Source of the DNA: Achromobacter sp. Marseille-Q4962
GTDB taxonomy: Bacteria; Pseudomonadota; Gammaproteobacteria; Burkholderiales; Burkholderiaceae_B
Assembly (NCBI RefSeq): GCF_943737005.1
Contig: NZ_CALSFU010000019.1
Coordinates: 26,918-90,917, forward strand
DNA length: 64,000 nt
Direction of reading: 5' to 3'
Position 1 is the stretch's first letter, and every line of letters begins with the position of its first letter. This document shows positions 57,641-64,000 of the stretch, piece after piece. Below the pieces are notes generated by a model. That model saw only the letters and a list, made by a program, of their open reading frames with translations, was not told the DNA's origin and searched no databases. The translations under genes and the position numbers were made by a program.

Positions 57641-59411
57641 GAAGTTTGACTCCGAATCGCAGGGCAATGCCCAGGCCGATCACGACCAGAACGATATTGA
57701 TGAAGGAAAGCGCGGCCACGATGTCGATGGCGCCCGAGGCCCACAGCGACACCAGCATGGAGCCGATAGTCTCGGTGCCGGGCGACAGCAGGTACACACC
57801 GGTCGAATATTCGCGCTCGAAGATCAGGAACATCAGCAGCCACGACCCGATCAGCCCGTATTTGGCCAGCGGCACGGTCACATGCCGCGTGACCTGGCCG
57901 CTGCGCGCGCCGGCGCTGCGGGCCGCCTCTTCCAGCTCGGGCCCCACCTGCAGCAGGGTGGAGGAGATCAGGCGCAGGCCGTAGGCCATCCAGACCACCG
58001 TGTAGGCCAGCCAGACGCTGAAGATGGTGCTGCGCACCGCGCGCAGCCATTCCACGACGTTGTCGCGCAGCCACTCGGCAAAAGGCAGGGCCGAGAGCCA
58101 GCCGCCTTCGTCCACGTCCAGAGCGTTGTCCAGCCACATCGGCACGAACAGGAACACCCACAGGAAGGCCAGGCCCGCCAGCAGCCCGGGCACGGCGCGC
58201 GGCACCAGCACGCTGTAATCGAGAAAGCGCGTCACGTTGTCCTGCTTGCGGTGCATGGCCAGCCCGACGAACAGGTAGCAGAGCACGGCCAGCGCGCCGC
58301 CGAACACGCCGATGGCCACCGAGTTGACGATGGCGCGGATCAGGTTGGGCTGGGCGAACACATTGCGGAACGCATCCAGCGAGAGCACATCCCAGAGCGA
58401 TACGCCCATGCCCCAGTTGGACACGAAGGCCCGCAGCAGCACGCCCAGCAGGGGCACCACCACGGCCACCAGCAGCCACAGGCCCACCACCGCGCCGGCC
58501 GCCCAGCGCCACTTGCCCAGCGGCAGCGGGCGGGCGCGCGACGCCTTGCCCTTGACCGTGACGAAGCGGTTGGCGGTGCGCATCAGCCGGCGCTGCAGCA
58601 TGACGAGCGGCACGGTCATGCAGATCAGCACCACCGCGACGGCGGCCATCAGGTGATACGAGGGAATGCCCAGCTTGTTGGTCAGTTTGTACAGATAGGT
58701 GGCCAGCACCAGGTTGCCTTCCGGGTCGCCCAGCACGAGCACCAGGCCGAACACTTCCAGCCCGAGGAAGAACAGCAGCACCGTGGCGTACAGCATGGCC
58801 GGGCGCACCATGGGCAGGCTGACCGACACCATGACGCGCAGCGGCGACGCGCCCGAGACGCGCGCGGCCTCTTCCACGTCGGAGCCCATGCTGCGCAGCG
58901 CCGACGAAATATAAAGGTATGCGTGAGGCACGTGCGTGAGGCCGGCGATGATGACGATGCTGGCCAGCGAGTAGACGTTCCAGGGCACGAAGCCCAGCAC
59001 GCTCTGCACCCAGGTCGAGAAAAAGCCCACCGGCCCCGCGGCCACCACGTAGCCGAAGCCCAGCACCATGGGCGAGACGAATACGGGCACCAGGATCAGC
59101 GGCTCGATCCAGCGCCGTCCGGGCAGGTCGGTGCGGATCATGAGAAAGGCCAGCATGCCGCCCAGCGGGATGGCGATGGCGGCCAGCCCGAAAGCCAGGA
59201 TGAAGCCGCTCCTGAGCGCCTTGTAGAAATCGGGGTCCGCGAAGATGAAGCGGAACGCGTCCAGGCCGAAGCTCTTGGACGGCTGGAAGAACGGCGCCGA
59301 CAGAAAGCTCTGGATGATGATGAACGACAGCGGCGCGTAGATCGCCAGCGCCGCGATCAGCACCACCACGCCGCGCGGCAGCGACTGCCATTTTCTGCGC
59401 ATGGACTGCAT
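57633..59411 (-). CDS. ABC importer permease, FbpB-like double-length
   Basis: The 592-residue permease contains two homologous membrane halves (about 1-290 and 310-592), each with the EAA loop for ATPase contact (DVEEAARVSGASPLRV and ELEEAARSAGARSGQV). This duplicated form is typical of Fe(III), 2-aminoethylphosphonate and related importers. Roughly 12 helices. It lies between the ATPase and the binding-protein gene. Confidence 0.92.
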
Positions 59412-59513
59412 GGGAAATCCTGTGGTCTGGGTAAATCGCGCCGGGGCGGGGCCGCCGGCCCCGCCCCCCTTGCACCGGGCGGGCCTGCCTGCCCCACGCC
59501 GGCGCGGGGCGTA

Positions 59514-60611
59514 TCACTTGCCTGCGGCCGCGCGCCACTGCTTGATGAATTCCAGGCGCTTGTTCTGCTCCAGGTACTCCAGCAGCGATTCGTTCACGGG
59601 AATCGGCTTGAGCGCCTTGCCCAGCTTCTTGGTCATGCCGTCCACGTCGTTGTCGCCCTCGATGTCGTCGCGCACCGAAGCGAGGTCGGCCTGGTTGGCC
59701 ATGATTTCCTGGCCCTTCCTGGAGAGCAGGTAATCCATCCAGAGCTTGGCGGCGTTCTTGTTCTTGGCCTTCTTGCTGATGAAGGCCACGCGCGACAGCA
59801 CCAGCGTGTAGTCCGTGGGATAGGAAACGCCCAGCGAGGGGTCTTTCTTGGCCCGCGTCTCGGCATAGGAGCCCAGGATGTTGTAGCCCACCAGGTTCTC
59901 GCCCGAGGATACGCGCTCCATCATGGTGCCGGTGGAAGACTGCACCACCAGGCCGCCCTTGGCGACGTTCTTGAGCGTGTCGAAGTAGTGGGGATCGTTG
60001 GCCTTGTCCTGCACCGCCAGCATGAAGCCCACGGCAGACTTCTCGATGTCGTAGGTGGTGACCTTGTTCTTGAACTTGTCCGGCTGGCTGGCGATGAGCT
60101 TGCCCAGCGCCTCGTGGGTGGTCGGCACCTCGTTCTGCGGGATCAGGCGCTTGTTATAGATGAACACCGCGGGTTCGTAGGTGGTGCCGTAGGCGCGTTC
60201 CTTCCAGACGGACCAGGCCGGCAGCTTCGGCGTTTCGGGCGACTTGTACTGCAGCGAGTAGTCGGTGGCCAGCTTCAGCGCCGAATCCATGGACGAGCTC
60301 CACACCACGTCGCCGCTGCCGCCGCCGGCGGCCTGCTCGCTGATGTAGCGGTTGTACAGCTCGGTGCTGTTCATGTCGTTGTACTCGACCTTGATGCCGG
60401 GGTACATGGCCTCGAAGCCCTGGATGATGGGGCCGGCCGCCTTGGTGTCGGTGGTCGAGTAGATGACGACCTTGCCTTCTTTCTTGGCGCCGTCGATGAT
60501 CTTCTGATAATCGGCAGGATAGCCGGCGGGCACTGGTTGCGCATAGGCGGCGCCGGCGGCAAGGGCGAATGCGGCGGCGCAGGCGGCCGCCAGTCTGGAA
60601 TGGGCAAGCAT
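59514..60611 (-). CDS. ABC importer substrate-binding protein, Fe(III)/FbpA-like group
   Basis: The 365-residue type II periplasmic binding protein begins with a signal peptide (cleavage near AYAQP). Mature part: GKVVIYSTTDTKAAGPIIQG, GDVVWSSSMD, YGTTYEPAVFIYNKRL and NILGSYAE. The tyrosine pair that binds iron in FbpA (usually YY near the C-terminus) is not seen, so the ligand may be an organic anion or phosphonate rather than iron. It is closely similar to the C-terminal domain of the neighbouring histidine kinase. Confidence 0.88.
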   Translation of the reverse strand: MLAHSRLAAACAAAFALAAGAAYAQPVPAGYPADYQKIIDGAKKEGKVVIYSTTDTKAAGPIIQGFEAMYPGIKVEYNDMNSTELYNRYISEQAAGGGSGDVVWSSSMDSALKLATDYSLQYKSPETPKLPAWSVWKERAYGTTYEPAVFIYNKRLIPQNEVPTTHEALGKLIASQPDKFKNKVTTYDIEKSAVGFMLAVQDKANDPHYFDTLKNVAKGGLVVQSSTGTMMERVSSGENLVGYNILGSYAETRAKKDPSLGVSYPTDYTLVLSRVAFISKKAKNKNAAKLWMDYLLSRKGQEIMANQADLASVRDDIEGDNDVDGMTKKLGKALKPIPVNESLLEYLEQNKRLEFIKQWRAAAGK

Positions 60612-60770
60612 GGATCTCGTCTCCGAATAGGGTCAGTGGCGGACGCTCGCGGCCCGCTTGCCAGCCATCTTAGGAGCCCCCGTCTGTCGCCGTCCTGTCA
60701 TCCCGCATTCCTCTCCTAGGGGAAATCCCGCAATCCCTTCCCGGAAAAAACGGACTCCGCCCCGCCAAGT

Positions 60771-60793
60771 CGGGCGCCGAAGGCGCTGGGGGG
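60771..60793. repeat. GCGCC/GGCGC hairpin with flanking C and G runs
   Basis: GCGCC-GAA-GGCGC (60774-60786) is followed by a G run that can pair with upstream C residues. It lies 2 bases past the end of the kinase gene. It resembles the element at 1071-1113 in core and G-run tail. It may be a repeat copy serving as terminator of the kinase gene. Confidence 0.4.
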
Positions 60794-60794
60794 C

Positions 60795-63275
60795 CTACCT
60801 CGGCGTATCCGTAACCAGCCGGATCCAGTTCTGCACGAAGCGCGAATGCCGGCGCTGGTCCAGGCCGACGAGCAGGGCCGGGCTCAGCACCACGGGCTGC
60901 ACGATGCCTTGCGAGCGGGCCAGCACCGCCTCCGAGGTCCAGCGGCCGGGCGTGTCTTCCATGATGGAGCCCAGCGCGGCGTGGCTGGACGCCACCTGCT
61001 GCCCGGCGGGCGAGAGCAGCCAGTCCACCAGCGCGTGCGCCAGTTGCGGATGCGGCGCATGGCGGGCGATGAGCACCGAGCGCGCCAGCACCAGCACATA
61101 GTCCTGCGGAAACACCACGCCGATGCGCGCGCCCGCGGCCTGGCGCGACAGCGCGTAGGAACCCAGGACGTTGTAGCCCAGGTCGAGCTCGTCGCGCTCG
61201 ATGGCGTCCAGGATCTCGGCGCTGGTGGCCGACAGGCGCACGCCGACCTTGCCGAAGGCATTGGCCAGCCCCCAGAAATTGGAGGACACCAGCTCGTCCT
61301 GCTCGGCCATCAGGTAGCCCACGCTGCTGGTAGCGATGTCATAGGTGCCGACGCGTCCATGCAGCCGGACCTGATCCTGTTCCAGGCTGCGCAGCAGATC
61401 CTGGCGCGAGCGCGGCACGGTGTCTTCGGTGTAGCGGCGCGGGTTGTAGACGATCACGGCCGGCTCGAAAGTGAAACCATATACTTCGTGGCGCCACACG
61501 GCCCAGGAAGGCAGCCGCGCCGCCATCGGCGAGGCGTAGCTTTGCGCGTAGCCGTCGTTGGCCAGCCGGATCTGCAGGTCGGACGCCGAGCTCATCAGCA
61601 CGTCCACGTCTTCGAGCCGGCCGGCGACGGCCGCCTCGTAGAGCTCGCGGCTGCCCATCTCGCGGTACTGCACCGACACGTCGGGGTGCTGCGCCTGGAA
61701 GCCCAGGATCAGCGGCGCCACCACCGGGGTATCGGTGGGGCCGGCCACGACCAGCCTGCGCGCCGAGGGCTGCGGCGCGGGGTACTCCGTGACCGGCCCG
61801 GCCGCCCCGCCGGCCGCCCGCGCCGGCGCGGGCGTCGAAAGGCCGGCGGCCAGCGCCAACGCCAGCGCCGCGCCGGCCGCCAGCGAGCGGCCCGCCTGGC
61901 GCCGCGCCAGCGGCAGGATCACCCGAGCCGACAGCCCGCCGCCGGGGCGGTCCTGCAGCCACAGCGCGCCGCCATGCGCCGCCGCCACCGAGCGCACGAT
62001 GGCCAGGCCCAGTCCGGAACCCGGCTGCGCCTGCCCGGCGCGCCCGCGCGCGAAACGCTGCTGCACCGCGTCTTTCTCGTCGTCGGCGATGCCCGGGCCT
62101 CGGTCGGACACCGTGAGCGCCACGCGGCCGCCCGCCACGGGCGTGGCCTGGATGTCCACCGGCCCGTCCGGCGCGTAGCGCAGCGCGTTGTCCACCAGGT
62201 TGCGCAGCATCTCGCGCAGCGCCACCCGGTCGCCGGCGACGCGGGCGCGGCGCACCTCGGGCGCGATGGCGATGCGCAGCCGCTGCGCGTCCAGCGGGCC
62301 GATGTGGCGGCGCGCCTCGTTGATCGTCTCGGCCACGCCCACGAGCGTGCGCGCGCCCTTGCCCAGCCGGTGCGTGATGGTGGCGTCCATCAGGAGCTGG
62401 TTGATGAGCTGGCTGGCGTGGGTGGCGTTCTGGTGAATGCGCGCCACGCGCTCGTGCAGGCGGTCCGCATCGGTTTCTTCCAGCGCCACTTCCGCCTGCG
62501 CCCGCAGCGACGCGAGCGGCGTGCGGACCTGGTGCGCCGCGTCGGCCACCAGGGTGTTGAGCGTGTCCATCATGCCGGCCAGCCGTTGCATGAAGGCGTT
62601 GAGCGCCTCCACCAGCCGCCGCACTTCGCGCGGCACGGGCGCCGCCAGCGGCGCCAGGTCGTCGGGCGCGCGGCGGCGCAGCTCGCGCTCCACCCCCGCC
62701 AGCGGCGCGAATGCGCGCTGCACGCCGAACCACAGCAGGCCCAGCGCCACCAGCGCCAGCCCCACCAGCGGCAGCAGGCTGCGCTGCAGAATCTCCCCGG
62801 CCAGCGCCTGGCGCGAGCCCAGGGTCTCGGCCACGCGCACCGTCACCCAGCCCGCGTGCCGGCTGGCCGACACCAGGCGGCCCACCGTGGCCACGCGCAC
62901 CGGTTCGTCGTGATAGCGCAGGTAGGCGAACACCGGCGTGGCCGATTGCGCCAGCGGCAGGCCGGGCGCCAGGTCGCCATAGCCCGTGATGAGGCTGCCG
63001 TTGGAGGCGCGCGCCTCGTAGAACACCCGCTCGCTGCCCGAGAGCATGGCCAGCGAGGAAACCGGCGGTTCCACGGTAATGGAGTTGTCCTCGATCTGCA
63101 CCGAGCCGGCGATGGTGAGCGCGGACGCCGCCAGCAGCCGGTCGAACGCCTGTTCGGCGGCCCGGCGCGCATAGTCGTGCAGGAAGAACACCGTGGCCGC
63201 CAGCGCGCAGGCCAGCAGCGCCACCCCCAGCGCGAAGACGCGCCGCCGGATGGAGAAGGATTCAGCCCGGCTCAT
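60795..63275 (-). CDS. Sensor histidine kinase fused to a periplasmic solute-binding domain
   Basis: The 826-residue protein begins as a TctE/QseC-type kinase: transmembrane helix (about 12-32), periplasmic 2CSK_N-type domain (about 35-160), second helix (about 165-185), HAMP-like segment, phospho-acceptor H in DAAHQVRTPLASLR (about 245) and ATPase domain with NLVDNALRYAP, DRGPGIAD and GSGLGLAI (to about 455). It continues in frame through a signal-peptide-like segment (about 460-483, LALALAAGLSTPAPARA) into a solute-binding domain (about 495-826) strongly similar to the adjacent importer's binding protein. The binding domain must lie in the periplasm. It overlaps the regulator gene by 14 bases. 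Confidence 0.9.
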   Translation of the reverse strand: MSRAESFSIRRRVFALGVALLACALAATVFFLHDYARRAAEQAFDRLLAASALTIAGSVQIEDNSITVEPPVSSLAMLSGSERVFYEARASNGSLITGYGDLAPGLPLAQSATPVFAYLRYHDEPVRVATVGRLVSASRHAGWVTVRVAETLGSRQALAGEILQRSLLPLVGLALVALGLLWFGVQRAFAPLAGVERELRRRAPDDLAPLAAPVPREVRRLVEALNAFMQRLAGMMDTLNTLVADAAHQVRTPLASLRAQAEVALEETDADRLHERVARIHQNATHASQLINQLLMDATITHRLGKGARTLVGVAETINEARRHIGPLDAQRLRIAIAPEVRRARVAGDRVALREMLRNLVDNALRYAPDGPVDIQATPVAGGRVALTVSDRGPGIADDEKDAVQQRFARGRAGQAQPGSGLGLAIVRSVAAAHGGALWLQDRPGGGLSARVILPLARRQAGRSLAAGAALALALAAGLSTPAPARAAGGAAGPVTEYPAPQPSARRLVVAGPTDTPVVAPLILGFQAQHPDVSVQYREMGSRELYEAAVAGRLEDVDVLMSSASDLQIRLANDGYAQSYASPMAARLPSWAVWRHEVYGFTFEPAVIVYNPRRYTEDTVPRSRQDLLRSLEQDQVRLHGRVGTYDIATSSVGYLMAEQDELVSSNFWGLANAFGKVGVRLSATSAEILDAIERDELDLGYNVLGSYALSRQAAGARIGVVFPQDYVLVLARSVLIARHAPHPQLAHALVDWLLSPAGQQVASSHAALGSIMEDTPGRWTSEAVLARSQGIVQPVVLSPALLVGLDQRRHSRFVQNWIRLVTDTPR

Positions 63276-63933
63276 GGCTGCGCGCCTGATAGCCGACGCC
63301 GCGCACGGTAATGATGTCCACGGTGCTGCCCGCCAGCTTCTTGCGCAGGCGGGAGATCAGCAGTTCCAGCGCGTTGAGCGAGCCGTCGTCCAGGTCGAAG
63401 AGCTGGTTCATGAGGCGCTCCTTGGCCACGGTCTGGCCCTGCCGGCCGAGCAGGATTTCGAGCAGCCGGAACTCACGGCGGCCCAGGTCCACGTGCTGCG
63501 CGCCGATGCTGGCGGTGCGCGCGGCCAGGTCCAGGCTCAGGTTGCCGTAGACCGCCACGCTGCTGGTCTGGCCGGCCGGGCGGCGCAGCAAGGCGCGCAG
63601 CCGCGCCTCGAGTTCGCGCAGATCGAAGGGCTTGACCAGGTAGTCGTCGGCGCCCAGGTCCAGCATGTCGATCTTGTCTTCGATTTCGGCGCGCGCGGTC
63701 ACGACCAGCACGGGCGCGTCCATGCCGGCGGCGCGCAGTTCGCGGATCAGGGTGAAGCCGTCCTTGCCGGGCAGATTGATGTCCAGCACCAGCGCGTCCC
63801 AGTCTTCGTCCAGCGCCCAGCGCAGCGCCTCCGAGCCGTCGCGCAGCCATTGCACGCTGTGGCCGGCGCGGCGCAGCTTGCTTTCCACGGCGTCGCCCAG
63901 GTCGAGGTTGTCCTCGACCAGCAGAATGCGCAT
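63262..63933 (-). CDS. OmpR-family response regulator (TctD/QseB type)
   Basis: The 223-residue regulator has a receiver domain (residues 1-115) with phospho-acceptor Asp in LVLDINLPGKDG (about 51), Thr in VVTARAE and Lys in YLVKPF. A C-terminal winged helix (about 125-220) ends in VDIITVRGVGYQ. It is the cognate partner of the overlapping kinase gene and likely controls the importer operon downstream. The promoter lies in the last bases of the window (63934-64000). Confidence 0.95.
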   Translation of the reverse strand: MRILLVEDNLDLGDAVESKLRRAGHSVQWLRDGSEALRWALDEDWDALVLDINLPGKDGFTLIRELRAAGMDAPVLVVTARAEIEDKIDMLDLGADDYLVKPFDLRELEARLRALLRRPAGQTSSVAVYGNLSLDLAARTASIGAQHVDLGRREFRLLEILLGRQGQTVAKERLMNQLFDLDDGSLNALELLISRLRKKLAGSTVDIITVRGVGYQARSHEPG

Positions 63934-64000
63934 CTCGCTCCTCCGGTGTCGTTGTGGTTTTGGAGAGGAGTTTAAGGGGTATGGGATGGGGTGGGGGAAG

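Overview
The window is high-GC DNA (third codon positions almost all G or C) densely packed with bacterial genes, many joined by ATGA or TTGA stop/start overlaps. Gene content and order suggest a betaproteobacterium of the family Alcaligenaceae, Bordetella or Achromobacter-like. The main pointers are a NicR/BpsR-type MarR regulator beside a nicotinate-degradation cluster, an argJ neighbourhood with a Nudix-ThiE fusion, and a yqgE-ruvX-pyrB-pyrC'-plsC string. This is inferred from protein families; no rRNA, tRNA, phage or insertion sequence was seen.

Layout. (1) 1-5.4 kb: a LysR regulator, then a leftward group: Nudix-ThiE fusion, AAA-type ATPase, argJ and an unknown membrane protein. (2) 5.4-10.9 kb: a MarR regulator divergent from a complete five-gene branched-chain/aromatic-acid ABC importer. 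(3) 11.3-17.7 kb: a siaABCD-type partner-switch/c-di-GMP operon, followed without a gap by a PAS-PAS-GAF-GGDEF-EAL protein. (4) 17.9-32.4 kb: a complete nicotinate catabolic region. It has the regulator, an MFS transporter, NicA, a NicB-like triple cytochrome, NicC, then divergent NicE-NicD-NicX-NicF, a separate molybdenum subunit, XdhC and a MobA-like cytidylyltransferase. Together these could take nicotinate through 6-hydroxynicotinate, 2,5-dihydroxypyridine, N-formylmaleamate, maleamate and maleate to fumarate. (5) 32.5-41.9 kb: an aerobic CoA-thioester aromatic pathway: anthraniloyl/salicylyl-CoA monooxygenase-reductase, SDR, enoyl-CoA hydratase, acyl-CoA dehydrogenase, CoA ligase, thioesterase, RidA and a dienelactone hydrolase/SnoaL fusion. 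(6) 42-51.8 kb: FapA-like protein, lytic transglycosylase, hemL, thiE, thiD-like, rubredoxin, yqgE, ruvX, a PyrB-like and a PyrC-like protein, and plsC. (7) 51.9-56.5 kb, leftward: tonB-like, aroE, mtgA, lptG, apaH. (8) 56.5-63.9 kb, leftward: a response regulator and a histidine kinase that carries its own solute-binding domain, followed by a three-gene Fe(III)/FbpABC-type ABC importer.

The most interesting points are: a PyrB-like/PyrC-like pair in which both members have lost their catalytic residues; a nicotinate dehydrogenase whose cytochrome subunit keeps a truncated, apparently dead molybdenum domain while an intact molybdenum subunit lies elsewhere in the cluster; a histidine kinase fused to a periplasmic binding protein homologous to that of the adjacent importer, with a signal-peptide-like joint; a 16-bp motif (14 identical) shared by the importer promoter region and the aromatic-CoA operon leader; and a perfect 24-bp-stem hairpin inside that operon.
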